DNA from: JBBRCX01 sp038204465
GTDB taxonomy: Bacteria > Planctomycetota > Phycisphaerae > Tepidisphaerales > Tepidisphaeraceae
Assembly (NCBI GenBank): GCA_038204465.1
Contig: JBBRCX010000007.1
Coordinates: 1-64,000, forward strand
DNA length: 64,000 nucleotides
Direction: 5' to 3'
Part shown: positions 47,411-56,910 of the stretch, piece by piece
How positions within the stretch are numbered: the stretch's first letter is position 1
Layout of the letters: every line of letters starts with the position of its first letter
Notes under the pieces: generated by a model
What the model was told of the DNA's origin: nothing
What the model saw: only the letters and a program-made list of their open reading frames with translations
The model's database searches: none
Translations under genes and position numbers: made by a program

Positions 47411-49630
47411 TCAGGCGTTCTGATAGGCGTAGTACGTCTTGATGTTGCTGCCGTAATAGCCGCCGCCCTGCGATCGGACGGCGTTCAGGATGATGCCGAG
47501 ATGTTCGGCCTTCACCTGGCGCAGGGCATCGCGGGTGCGCTGCAGGACGCCGCGGCTGTTGGCGCGGGCCCGGACAACGGTGATCACACCATCAACCCGC
47601 GGGGCCAGCGCCATCGTCTCGGAGACGATGAGCAGCGGCCCACTGTCGAAGATCACGTGGTCGAACTCCTCCAGCGCCCGCTCGATGAAATCGATAAGCA
47701 ACTGGCTCTCGAGCAGCTCTGTCGGGTTGGCGGGTTTCACGCCGCTGGGCAGGACCGTGAGGTTGGGCACCTGCGTCTCGCGGATGCACTCATCGAAATA
47801 GTCAAGTGAGTTGAGGACATCGCTGAAGCCCTGCTCGTTGGCGACGCCGAAGATCTGGTGCAATTGCGGCCGGCGGAAGTTGGCATCGACGAGGAGGATG
47901 CGGCGGCCGTTAAGCGCGAGGCCGGCCGCGAGATTCGAGGCTACCGTGCTCTTGCCGTCGCCCGGGTTGGAGCTGGTGACGAGGATGCTGCGCGTGGTGT
48001 CGAGCGATGCGCTGTGATGCAGCCGGGTCCGGATCTTGCGGTATTCCTCGGCGGCCATCGAGTGCGGGGCATCAAAGATGACCAGCGGGAGGCGTGCGCC
48101 GGCCGATTGCGGGTCGTCGGCTTCGTGAGGCACGGTGCCGAGCAACTGCATCTGGCCCACGCGTGCGATGTCGCGCGGCGAGCGCACGCTGGTGTCAGTC
48201 AGCTCGCGGAGGAAGGCGATGCCCAGGCTGAGGATCAGTCCGATCGCCACCGCCAGGGACAAAGTGATATAGAGCCTCGGGAACGAAGGGGTCTCGGGCG
48301 TCGAGGGGATTGTTGCCCAGGAGACGTTGGCCCAGCTGCCGCGCAGGTTGGTGATCCGGTCGAGCTGCTCTTGGTTCTTCTGATACTTCTCGCGGACGTC
48401 GCGCAACTCAGCATCCGCCTGGGCGTACTCGGTCTCGCGCTTGGACGACTCGGCGATGACCTTCTTGAGCTCCTTTATCTGCGAGTCGAGGTGGTTCACC
48501 TTCTGCGTCGCCTTCTGAATGTCCAGGGCGAGCGCGGTCCCCATGGCCATGATGGCCGTGTCCTTCTGCTCCCCGCGTTGCGTCTCCAGCTTGCCCTGAT
48601 AGATCTTTTTCCGGGCGAGCAAATCCTTCAGTTTCTGGCTCTCGGGACCGAGCTGCGTGTTGGCGGCGATTTCGATGTCGAGGGTATCGATGATGCGCTG
48701 GAAGTCGTTGGAGGCGGCGCCGCTGGCGGAAGGAAGATATTTCTCCCAACCATCGGGGTCCCCTTCGGCCTGGCGCTGCTTGTTGAAGGCTTCGAGGCCA
48801 AGCTGGGCGTCAACCTGCTCGCTGAGGAAGTTCGCCCGCTGGGCGACGAGACCCTGCAACTCGAACTGCGATACGCTGGTGATGCCGCGCTCGACCCCGT
48901 TCATGCCGAGGCCTCGCGCCCACTCGGCGAGCTGGTCGGAGAGCCGCTTCATCTGGACTTCGTAGATCTCCTTCTGGCGGGTGAGCCCCTGGCCGCGCTC
49001 GGCCCATATTGCCGACTTTTCGGCTTTTTGATTCCTGATGTGCTGATCGACGATCGATTGCACGATGCTCTTGCAGTCCTTGGGATTGCGGAAGGTCATG
49101 CTGACCTGCACGAGCTTGGCGTTGGTGACCGGCGCGACGACCCAGTGGTCTCTCAGGTCTTCCTTGGCGGCTTCGATGTTGGGGAACGGGGTGAACTGGT
49201 GAAACCACTCGGTCTGGTAGACGTCGTTGTTCGGATCGCGAAGCACTTCAAGAAGCAGCGTTTCGTGGGTCAGCAGGCGGGCCTGTGTCAACTGCTCCAT
49301 CTCGACGCTCTGGGGGTTCGGCTCGGTGCCGCCGATCTCATCCTGGTCGGGGTGGATCAGCACCAGGCCTGAAGCGGTGTAGCGTGAATAGTGGTTGGCC
49401 AGATAGCGATTGACGAAGTAGCCGACGACTGCCGACGCAACGACGCCGAGGACGATCAGCCACCAGTTGCTGCGGATGACGCGCCACACGTCGCCGCCGC
49501 TCATCGCCGGCCCGGTGATATTCGGAACGACTCCCACCGGCATGGCGGTCGGGATCGAAAGCTGCGTGCCGCTACCTTCCGGCAATCGGGGAAGGCGGAG
49601 GGGGGTGGTCGTCTGCGGTAACGTCGTCAT
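47411..49630 (-). CDS. Polysaccharide tyrosine autokinase / chain-length determinant
   Basis: 739 residues combining a Wzz-type N-terminal domain and a BY-kinase C-terminus. The Wzz part has one helix near 53-73 and a coiled periplasmic segment, then a second helix (about 462-482). The kinase has Walker A SSNPGDGKST (about 558), Walker A' ILLVDANFRRP, Walker B HVIFDSGPLL and a Tyr-rich tail (GGYYGSNIKTYYAYQ) as autophosphorylation sites. It controls polymer length and export with the Wza-like protein (56911). Confidence 0.9.
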   Translation of the reverse strand: MTTLPQTTTPLRLPRLPEGSGTQLSIPTAMPVGVVPNITGPAMSGGDVWRVIRSNWWLIVLGVVASAVVGYFVNRYLANHYSRYTASGLVLIHPDQDEIGGTEPNPQSVEMEQLTQARLLTHETLLLEVLRDPNNDVYQTEWFHQFTPFPNIEAAKEDLRDHWVVAPVTNAKLVQVSMTFRNPKDCKSIVQSIVDQHIRNQKAEKSAIWAERGQGLTRQKEIYEVQMKRLSDQLAEWARGLGMNGVERGITSVSQFELQGLVAQRANFLSEQVDAQLGLEAFNKQRQAEGDPDGWEKYLPSASGAASNDFQRIIDTLDIEIAANTQLGPESQKLKDLLARKKIYQGKLETQRGEQKDTAIMAMGTALALDIQKATQKVNHLDSQIKELKKVIAESSKRETEYAQADAELRDVREKYQKNQEQLDRITNLRGSWANVSWATIPSTPETPSFPRLYITLSLAVAIGLILSLGIAFLRELTDTSVRSPRDIARVGQMQLLGTVPHEADDPQSAGARLPLVIFDAPHSMAAEEYRKIRTRLHHSASLDTTRSILVTSSNPGDGKSTVASNLAAGLALNGRRILLVDANFRRPQLHQIFGVANEQGFSDVLNSLDYFDECIRETQVPNLTVLPSGVKPANPTELLESQLLIDFIERALEEFDHVIFDSGPLLIVSETMALAPRVDGVITVVRARANSRGVLQRTRDALRQVKAEHLGIILNAVRSQGGGYYGSNIKTYYAYQNA

Positions 49631-49751
49631 AGCTCGTCTCCGGCCGGCTAAACAGATTTTGATGCGGGCGTACAGATGGCTCGCGCGGCGAAAACGCGGT
49701 GGTCAATTATACCCGGGCTGCCGCTGGCGGCTCAGCCTGACCCGAATGGCT

Positions 49752-52700
49752 CTATTGAACGCCGGCTTCAGTTTTTACTGCCGTACCTTGCGTTTTGGCG
49801 AGCAGGTTTCGGACCTTTTCCTCGATTACGGCATTTACCAGCTTCTTATTCTCTTTTTTTTGCTGGTCGATCATCATAACCGCAGATTTCAGGGCCTTTT
49901 GCGCTTCCTGCGGATTGGATTGCCTGAGGAATCCTTCAGCCAGGTGGTAGTACGCCTCAGGGAATGGCGAAGTTTGCGCGATGTCCTTCAGAATACTGAC
50001 ACCCTGGCTCACGTCCGCCGCAGACCCGTGAATCAAAACCCAGGCGTGGGTATCACGAATGCCGGCGCTGTTCTGAGGAGTATTCCGCACGAGGTCAAAT
50101 GCGCGCTGGCTGAATTCTCTTGCAGCCCTGGGATCCGGAGACTTGATCTCATCGATCAGGAGATAAGCGAGGTTATTCAGCGCCTGAAAGTCGTTCGGCG
50201 CTCGCTTGACGACCTCGCGATATAACTCAACGGCCTTTTCCGGATTCGGCGTCGGCTGGGCGACCTGATAGAAGATAGCCACCTGCTTCATCGCCAGCAG
50301 TTGATCGGCCGGTTCGAGTTTGTCCATTTGCTTTTGCAATGCCTCGGCCGACTGCAAGGCATTGGTCCAGTCGCCGCTTTCCTGGTAAAGCACCATGATG
50401 CGCAGGAGCCAGCGGGGGTCCTCCTGGGCCCACTTCTGGACGCGGACGATCGCCTCTTTGTGCCCCAGCGAATTCACGATTGCGCGCAGGATCGTGTCGG
50501 CGCCGTTCACGTCCTGCTTCGGGTCGATTCCGGCAAGTGCCTTGTCAAATTCCGCCAGCGCCCCCGAATCCTTCAAGGAGGCCTTCGCGGTTCCGCGCAG
50601 TTGATAGACCCAGGGTTCGGCCTTGCCTTCAGCGACAATGGGTTCTGACTCGCTTAGAAGCTTCTGATGCTCCTTGCCGCGGACGAGCAACTCGTAATAC
50701 TGCCGGGTCAGGGCGCGATTCGTGGGGGCGAGTTTCATCGCCTGCTGGATCTCGGCGTATGCCTTCGGGAAGTCGTTTCGATTGGCATAGACCGCCGCCT
50801 TCGATCGATTCCACGCGGGGTCGAAAGAGAGCCGGGAGTTGCTCAGGGCGTCGTCAGCGAGGCGCACGACATCGTCCCAGGAGGGGGGCGTGGTCGACGC
50901 GTAAAAGTCCATCAGCTTCAGCCGCAGCGGGATGTTGTTGGGGTTTTCCTCGACGGCCTTACCCAGCGCCGCGATGGCGCCGCTCAGGTTGAAGCTGCTG
51001 GTTGCGTCGGCCAGCAGGTTTTGGGCGCGGGCGTTGCGCGGATCGCGGGCCACGACCTTGCCCAACACGTCCGCGGCGGCTTTGGCGTCACCCTGGCGGA
51101 GCTTGATGACGGCGGTGTTGTAGAGGGCGTCTTCGTTATTCGGATCGGAGTCGAGGATCTTCTTGAGTGCTTCGGCGGCAAGGTCATACTTGGCGTCGTT
51201 GGCGTACGTGTTAGCCAGAAGCAACAGGAGATCGGCGGATTGAGGGGACTTGGCGAGAAGCTCGCGAACCGCTTTTTCCGCGTCGGCGTTACGCTTGGCG
51301 CTCAAGAGGATCTCGACGCGTTGCCGCGCGAGGCGCGGCTCGTTGCCGCCGGCCGACAGCACCTGCAGCGCATCGTCGTACTTTTTCTGTGAATTCAGAA
51401 AAGCCGCCAGCCGCTGCCGCACTTCGATGCTGTTGTTCGATTTGGCCAGCGCTTCGCGGAGGTTTTGCTCCGCCAGGTCCGGCTTGCTGCTGCGGTTGTA
51501 GAAACCCGCGAGCAGCAGAGCGCCGTCGGGCTTGCCCTTCTGCTCCGGACGGGCGGCAAATTCGCGCAGCAGTTTTTCTTCGGTCTGCGGCTCCTTCTGC
51601 AACTGCAGCAACTGCGACATCACGGCGTAAAGCGATTGCTGCTCCGGGAATTTTGCCAGGGCCTGCGTGAGCACCTCCCGGGCACGGCCCAACAGCTCGC
51701 CGTAGCGGGGACTGCCGCTCCCCTTGCTCTGAGCAGCGCGCACGCAGGCCGAAGCGAGATCGACATAGCTCCGCGGGTTCTCGGGGAGCTTTTTCAGCTG
51801 AGCTTCGCGCTCGACGACCACGGGCTCGGGATCCCCGTAAGCGAGCTGGTGGTTCAGGGAAAGCTCCCTGAACACAGAGTCGCCGGGAAACAGCTTCGTG
51901 CCCTGGTCAATAAAGCGCTTTGCCTGGTCCGGCTGGTTCAAAGCGATGTGGGAGTCGATGAGGCCTTTGATCGCCTCATAGTTTCTTCCCTGCCGCTCGA
52001 GCGCCGCCTGATAGGCCTCGATCGCCTCGGCAAATCGATTGCTCGCCTGCAGCGATTTGCCCAGATCGACCCAGCTGACCGCGAATTGCCCCCACTTGGT
52101 TGTGAGCTCGCGGGCAGTCTTCACCGCCTGCGGAAAGTCAGTTCGGGCCATCTGGTACTGAAACTGGAAGCTCAGCCCGCCGAATTGATCGGCGTTGCCT
52201 TTCACCAGGAGATCGAGCGATTTCTCCGCCTGCTCCCATTGCCGCTGGTTCAGCGCAACCTCGAATTGGCGCAGGGCAACCGCAGAGTCAGTCGGCTTGA
52301 TCCTCGCCGCAGCGTTGATGTGCTTTGTGGCCTGATCGATGTGGTTGAACTGGACCTCCAAGTCCGCCAGCTGTATCTCGCGGTTGAATGCGTCGGGCTC
52401 CTTTTCCAGCTGCGCCTTGCGAAGCGTGTAGAGTTGCTCGGGCGAGGCGTCATTCAGCTTGAGCTGTTCGAGCACATTGGCGATGTCGCGGTTATCGGGA
52501 TATAGTTTGGCGGCCTGCTGCAGCACCTCGCGTGCCTTTTCCTTTTGATTCAGCGCCATGTATGCGTTCACGAGGTTCTGACTTGCCGTGAGGTTCTTCG
52601 GCTCCTCCACCAGCACAGACGACGAGAGCCGGATCGCCTCGCCGTAGTTCTTGATTCCACTTGCGACGGCGGATTTCACGAGGCGCTGCTGGACGCTCGT

Positions 52701-54386
52701 CTCCGGAAGCTCCTTGAAGCCGCTGGCTGTCTCGAGGGCCGTGCCGCCCGCCAGTTGACCGGAGATGGCAACCAGCTCGGGGTATTGCGGGGCGTTCGCG
52801 GCGACGAGCTTCTTGAGGACCTCCACCTGCGCCTGCGCCTCCTCCTTTTTCCCTTCCTGGAGCAGGACGCGAGCGAGGTTCATCCGGCCCGGTACATAGT
52901 TGGGAAACTGTTTGACGACATCCTGGAGGATTTCCCGGGCCTGCCCGGTCTGCCCGGCAGCAGTGAACAGGCGCGCCAGCACGAGGCCCAGCTCGTAGTC
53001 GGGCTCGGAGGAGGCGCGGGTCAGCTCCCAAGCGCGGTTGTAACTGGCGATCGATTCGCGAATACGATTGTTGACCAGCTGCACTTTGCCTGTGAGCTTG
53101 ATCATGTCGTAGAAGTCTGATGCGACCATCGACTTCAGCCGCTTGTGCCCCTCATCGATCTGTTCTTTCAACTGCTTGCGTTTGGCGACCTCTGTGGAAG
53201 GCTCCAGGAAAAAGTCGGCTCGGAGACTGGTGAGCTCCAACAGGGCGCGTGCCTCGTTCTCCTTCACCTGCAGCACCTGAATACCCGCCGCCTCTCCCGG
53301 GCCTGAGCCGCCCTGCTCCAGGACCTGAATCGCTTTCTCGCGATACTGGGGCTGTTTGCCCATCACGCGCCCGTACGTATAACGGGCCCGCTGCTCATCC
53401 GGCTTGCCCTTGAGATCCTCGATCAGCTGGAGAAGGATCTTGTCTGCTTCAACAAGCTTGTTGTGCTGAAGCTTTTCGCCAATCGCCACCATTCGGATGT
53501 CGAAGTAGCGGGGATTGTCGGGGGTGGCGTTCTGCGCGGCCACCAGCGCATCCGCCAGGCGCTGCTCATATCGCTTGGCAGCCGGCCCTGATTCATCGTC
53601 GGGGCGAGCGTCGATCTGCGACAATGTCATGTAGAGCTGGTATGCGCGGAGCTGCAGCTCGGGGTTCTTCGGATCGGCGGCGACTGCCTTGTCGACCATC
53701 TTCGCGGTCTGGCCGATGATCTGATTTGCCTCGGCCTCACCGCCAGGCTGCCTTCGCTTGTCCAAAGCTTGCTTGAGCCGGGACTGGGCGAGGTAGAAGA
53801 GCACCGTCGGATCCGCGGGGGCTTTGTCGTGGATAGCGGCGAGGGACTTCAGGCTCTTGTCGAGTTGCTCCGCCTTGGTAGGAATGCCGCTGAGCCACTG
53901 GCGAATGGTGGCGATATGCCAGCGCGCCGCGGCATTGGTGTTCGCCGGCTCGACTTCCGAGAGCCGCTGCCCCATCTCCGCCGTGCGCTTGAACCCCATG
54001 GGGGTCGGGGCCATTTCGATCTCGGCCCAGAACGTGTCGAGCAGCCGCTCCATGGCCCTTGGGTACTTGGGATCGATCTCCAGCGCATTGAACCACGCGC
54101 CCCGCGCACCGCTCATCAACTCGCTGTCCTTGGTCGGGATGCGATACAGGGCGTCGCCCCACTTCAACCGCAGTTCCTTGTCAGAGCGTGCCATCAGAAC
54201 GGCCCGGCGGTAGTTGTCGGCGGCGTTCTCGTAGCGCCCTTCCTGGAATGCCCGGTCCCCCGCCGCCACCAGCTTGGACGGGTCGTGACGCGTGGCGAAC
54301 TTGGCAAATGCGAACAGCCCCGCACCGAGGCCGACGACGACGATGGTAAGGATCGTCAGGAACCGTGTGTTAACGCGCTTGGCCAT
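49752..54386 (-). CDS. Giant TPR protein of the exosortase locus
   Basis: 1544 residues. One N-terminal membrane helix (residues 8-28, LTILTIVVVGLGAGLFAFAK) anchors a long solenoid of TPR motifs, for example AGDRAFQEGRYENAADNYRRA and NPNNIPLRLKLMDFYAS. About 30 or more repeats are suggested. It resembles TPR proteins named PrsT in PEP-CTERM/exopolysaccharide loci. The proposed role is scaffolding for polymer or protein export in the periplasm. The next gene downstream on the strand is the tyrosine autokinase. Confidence 0.85.
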   Translation of the reverse strand: MAKRVNTRFLTILTIVVVGLGAGLFAFAKFATRHDPSKLVAAGDRAFQEGRYENAADNYRRAVLMARSDKELRLKWGDALYRIPTKDSELMSGARGAWFNALEIDPKYPRAMERLLDTFWAEIEMAPTPMGFKRTAEMGQRLSEVEPANTNAAARWHIATIRQWLSGIPTKAEQLDKSLKSLAAIHDKAPADPTVLFYLAQSRLKQALDKRRQPGGEAEANQIIGQTAKMVDKAVAADPKNPELQLRAYQLYMTLSQIDARPDDESGPAAKRYEQRLADALVAAQNATPDNPRYFDIRMVAIGEKLQHNKLVEADKILLQLIEDLKGKPDEQRARYTYGRVMGKQPQYREKAIQVLEQGGSGPGEAAGIQVLQVKENEARALLELTSLRADFFLEPSTEVAKRKQLKEQIDEGHKRLKSMVASDFYDMIKLTGKVQLVNNRIRESIASYNRAWELTRASSEPDYELGLVLARLFTAAGQTGQAREILQDVVKQFPNYVPGRMNLARVLLQEGKKEEAQAQVEVLKKLVAANAPQYPELVAISGQLAGGTALETASGFKELPETSVQQRLVKSAVASGIKNYGEAIRLSSSVLVEEPKNLTASQNLVNAYMALNQKEKAREVLQQAAKLYPDNRDIANVLEQLKLNDASPEQLYTLRKAQLEKEPDAFNREIQLADLEVQFNHIDQATKHINAAARIKPTDSAVALRQFEVALNQRQWEQAEKSLDLLVKGNADQFGGLSFQFQYQMARTDFPQAVKTARELTTKWGQFAVSWVDLGKSLQASNRFAEAIEAYQAALERQGRNYEAIKGLIDSHIALNQPDQAKRFIDQGTKLFPGDSVFRELSLNHQLAYGDPEPVVVEREAQLKKLPENPRSYVDLASACVRAAQSKGSGSPRYGELLGRAREVLTQALAKFPEQQSLYAVMSQLLQLQKEPQTEEKLLREFAARPEQKGKPDGALLLAGFYNRSSKPDLAEQNLREALAKSNNSIEVRQRLAAFLNSQKKYDDALQVLSAGGNEPRLARQRVEILLSAKRNADAEKAVRELLAKSPQSADLLLLLANTYANDAKYDLAAEALKKILDSDPNNEDALYNTAVIKLRQGDAKAAADVLGKVVARDPRNARAQNLLADATSSFNLSGAIAALGKAVEENPNNIPLRLKLMDFYASTTPPSWDDVVRLADDALSNSRLSFDPAWNRSKAAVYANRNDFPKAYAEIQQAMKLAPTNRALTRQYYELLVRGKEHQKLLSESEPIVAEGKAEPWVYQLRGTAKASLKDSGALAEFDKALAGIDPKQDVNGADTILRAIVNSLGHKEAIVRVQKWAQEDPRWLLRIMVLYQESGDWTNALQSAEALQKQMDKLEPADQLLAMKQVAIFYQVAQPTPNPEKAVELYREVVKRAPNDFQALNNLAYLLIDEIKSPDPRAAREFSQRAFDLVRNTPQNSAGIRDTHAWVLIHGSAADVSQGVSILKDIAQTSPFPEAYYHLAEGFLRQSNPQEAQKALKSAVMMIDQQKKENKKLVNAVIEEKVRNLLAKTQGTAVKTEAGVQ

Positions 54387-54477
54387 GATAGAAAGGTATT
54401 CCCTGGCAATTGGTTATGCGAGCGCCGCCGCAGCGCTTCGGGAACTGTTACTTGATTATTTTACTTCTGCGACAGTC

Positions 54478-55314
54478 TTACTTCTGCGGCTCCGCCTGGA
54501 CCTGCTTCCAGTCGGGCAGGCACTGTTCGACCCTCGGCAGCAGTTCGGCGAGGAGACCCGCCATGTCATCTGCCGCTTCCGTCTGGTTGCCGACGGTATT
54601 GCTTACTTCCACTTTCGCGTAATAACCGCGGCGCTCGAACAAATTCTGAAGCTTTCTGCGGACAGCGAGCGGGCCGTTCACGTACTCGCCGTTCACCTGG
54701 AAGAAGTAAGCCACATTCTTCGATACGCGCTGGGTCGGACTCTGGTCCTCAAAGTTGATAAAACGCATCTCGATTTTGCGAGGGGTCCCATCAACATAGG
54801 TTCCCAGCTCCTTCTTGATGATCTCCGGGTCCGCCGAAGGCTGGTACCCATCGGCGACCATGCAGTGGTCGGGGATATGGGCGACGGTATCGACCAGGCC
54901 GGTGTAATAGACCACCGCTACGCGCATCACGGCATGCGGGTCATGCTGCTGAATGCCCATGACCATCGAGGCGCGGGCGTCGGTCGACTTTCCCTGAAAC
55001 TCTTCGATTTTCTCGGGCTTGACCCGGGTGCTGTCCACGTAGTCGCGAAAGACGAACTGGTCGCTGCCCAGCGTGTGCAGCGTGAGCGGGTCGAGCGGTT
55101 CGTCATGCGACACCTGCACCCATTTGCCCAGTGTGGACGGCACCCCCGCCAGGTCATCGAGCTTCACGCGCAGGGGAACCGCCTCTTTCTTGAAGTGCAA
55201 CTGCAGGGCCGCGGTCGCGCCGTTCAGGCCGATTGCCGCGACGAGCAATACGGCGGCCGCGATTAGGAAGCTCGGCTGGGAGAAGATTCGTTTGATGGAT
55301 GTGCCGTTGCTCAC
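54478..55314 (-). CDS. epsI: Exosortase-associated protein EpsI
   Basis: 278 residues. One N-terminal helix (about 15-33) anchors a periplasmic domain of about 235 residues with the EpsI motif VAHIPDHCMVADGYQ. The conserved Cys and His suggest a hydrolase- or thiol-type site; the role in the exosortase pathway is not proven. Its GTG start overlaps the exosortase stop (GTGA), so they are coupled. Confidence 0.88.
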   Translation of the reverse strand: MSNGTSIKRIFSQPSFLIAAAVLLVAAIGLNGATAALQLHFKKEAVPLRVKLDDLAGVPSTLGKWVQVSHDEPLDPLTLHTLGSDQFVFRDYVDSTRVKPEKIEEFQGKSTDARASMVMGIQQHDPHAVMRVAVVYYTGLVDTVAHIPDHCMVADGYQPSADPEIIKKELGTYVDGTPRKIEMRFINFEDQSPTQRVSKNVAYFFQVNGEYVNGPLAVRRKLQNLFERRGYYAKVEVSNTVGNQTEAADDMAGLLAELLPRVEQCLPDWKQVQAEPQK

Positions 55315-56609
55315 TTGCTTCCTCCAGTCGCACTTGCGTTGTCACCGTCCGCGCCATCCGGCGCCTGCTTGCCGCTGGCTCCCTCCTGGGGCGGACGCCG
55401 GACCAGAGGCGGCCGGTTCGACGGACTGGAGCCGCCGCGGCTGGTGAGGCCCGTGGGCCGCGGGGGCATTCGCGCCGCCGGGGGTGAAGAAACTGCCGGC
55501 TTCGCAACGGGCGCCGGCCGAGGCGCGGCCCCGGGTTTCCGTGTGGCCGGGGCGGGCGCGGCGATCGCGGCTGAGGGCATCAGAGCGGCGACGCCGGCCG
55601 CGGCGGGTACCGGCGAGAGGTTCGAACGCTGCCGCAGCGTGACGTTCGCCTTGGCCAGCGATTGGGCGCGCTTCTGCTCGTCGGCTTCGTCGATGAATAG
55701 CTGATCGAGGATCCAGCAGACGAGCAGGATCAGGAAGAACGCGGGGATGAGCATCACCAGACCGACGAACTGATGGGCAAAACCCTCGGAAAGCTTGTGG
55801 CTTACATAATGATCGAGCAGTCCCTGGCCGGCCACGCGCATCACGTTGCAGAACACGGCAATAGGAATCGCAGACAGCGTAACAATCGCCTTCTGCCAGA
55901 GCGGCCGCGCCGAGAGGAAAGCGACGGCGGCGGCCACGGAGATAAAGGTCATGAGCGACTTCAGGCCCGAACACGCCTCCGCGACATTGAGCGCGCGGAC
56001 GCTGTCGGGTTCGGCAATGAAGATCTTCGTTCCGGAATTGCTGGCATCAATGCCGCAGAGCACCAGTGTCTTCACCGAGACCTTTGCCGCCAGTGTCTGA
56101 AGCGGCCAGGAGAGAGCGCTGTAGAACAGACCAGGCCAGGGAATGCCGCAGACCAGGAAGGCGATGGGGAACCACGCGATCTTCATCACGTCCCAGCCGG
56201 TCAGGAAGGTCACGACCCCGAAGAGCGCGATGACCATGCCGAAGTCTTTGAAGAAGTCGTTGTAGCCCGGATAGATCCCATAGAAGAAGAACAGGATGCC
56301 GAACAGCAGGATGGCGAGTCCGGACCAGGCGGTATACACCCGGGCGGCGAGCAGCTTTTCACGGTTGGCATACAGGTAATAGATACCGATGAGCGGAAGA
56401 ATGAGCGTATGGCCCCAGTTGCCGTCGGCGCCCGTGAAGGGATTGGTCTTCGACCAGATGCGGCTCAGGTTGAATCGGAAGAGGGCGGCCATCAGCAACG
56501 TGATGACCAGCACCTTCAGCCAGGCAGTTGGCGTGAGGCCGTAAAAGTGTTGTTCTTCACGATCCGCGCGAATGAGTTCGCGTGCGGCATTGGAGCTCAT
56601 GGTGGTCAA
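55311..56609 (-). CDS. xrt: Exosortase (PEP-CTERM sorting transpeptidase)
   Basis: 432 residues from a TTG with GGGGAG upstream; ATG at 56600 is an alternative. Eight or more membrane helices in the first 300 residues. Catalytic residues of the family are present: Cys213 in AEACSGLKSL, Arg258 in NVMRVAGQGL and His279 in FAHQFVG. It cleaves the PEP-CTERM tail and joins or releases the protein. A long tail (about 320-432), rich in Pro, Ala, Arg and Gly, is unusual for exosortases. Confidence 0.92.
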   Translation of the reverse strand: MTTMSSNAARELIRADREEQHFYGLTPTAWLKVLVITLLMAALFRFNLSRIWSKTNPFTGADGNWGHTLILPLIGIYYLYANREKLLAARVYTAWSGLAILLFGILFFFYGIYPGYNDFFKDFGMVIALFGVVTFLTGWDVMKIAWFPIAFLVCGIPWPGLFYSALSWPLQTLAAKVSVKTLVLCGIDASNSGTKIFIAEPDSVRALNVAEACSGLKSLMTFISVAAAVAFLSARPLWQKAIVTLSAIPIAVFCNVMRVAGQGLLDHYVSHKLSEGFAHQFVGLVMLIPAFFLILLVCWILDQLFIDEADEQKRAQSLAKANVTLRQRSNLSPVPAAAGVAALMPSAAIAAPAPATRKPGAAPRPAPVAKPAVSSPPAARMPPRPTGLTSRGGSSPSNRPPLVRRPPQEGASGKQAPDGADGDNASATGGSK

Positions 56610-56841
56610 GGCTGCTCCCCTTGGGCGTTCCGATGGTTACACCGGCTACGCAGTGGGAAATCGGATCAAAAGTTTCGAACGGGTTCCGGCGGTCGCGATA
56701 GGTCTTGCCCGCAGCTTTAACACGCGCCTGCCCGAGTTTAGTTACGGGCCGGATCGCGACTCGGTTCGATGAAGCCCGCCGGGACTCAACATCCTGGGGA
56801 ACAGCATACCTGTTAACCGCTTTGGAATCTGCACTTGGCGA

Positions 56842-56884
56842 TAAAAAAGCGACCGCACGGCGTGCTTGAAACGCCGTGCGTCGC
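56842..56884 (-). terminator. Rho-independent terminator of the export gene
   Basis: Arms GCGACCGCACGGCGT (56849-56863) and ACGCCGTGCGTCGC (56871-56884) with one bulge, then six T residues on the minus strand. It separates the export lipoprotein gene (56911) from the exosortase unit. The 300-base gap to the exosortase start otherwise holds no gene. Confidence 0.9.
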
Positions 56885-56910
56885 CCAAATCTGGAGTTGT
56901 TCCCGTCGAT

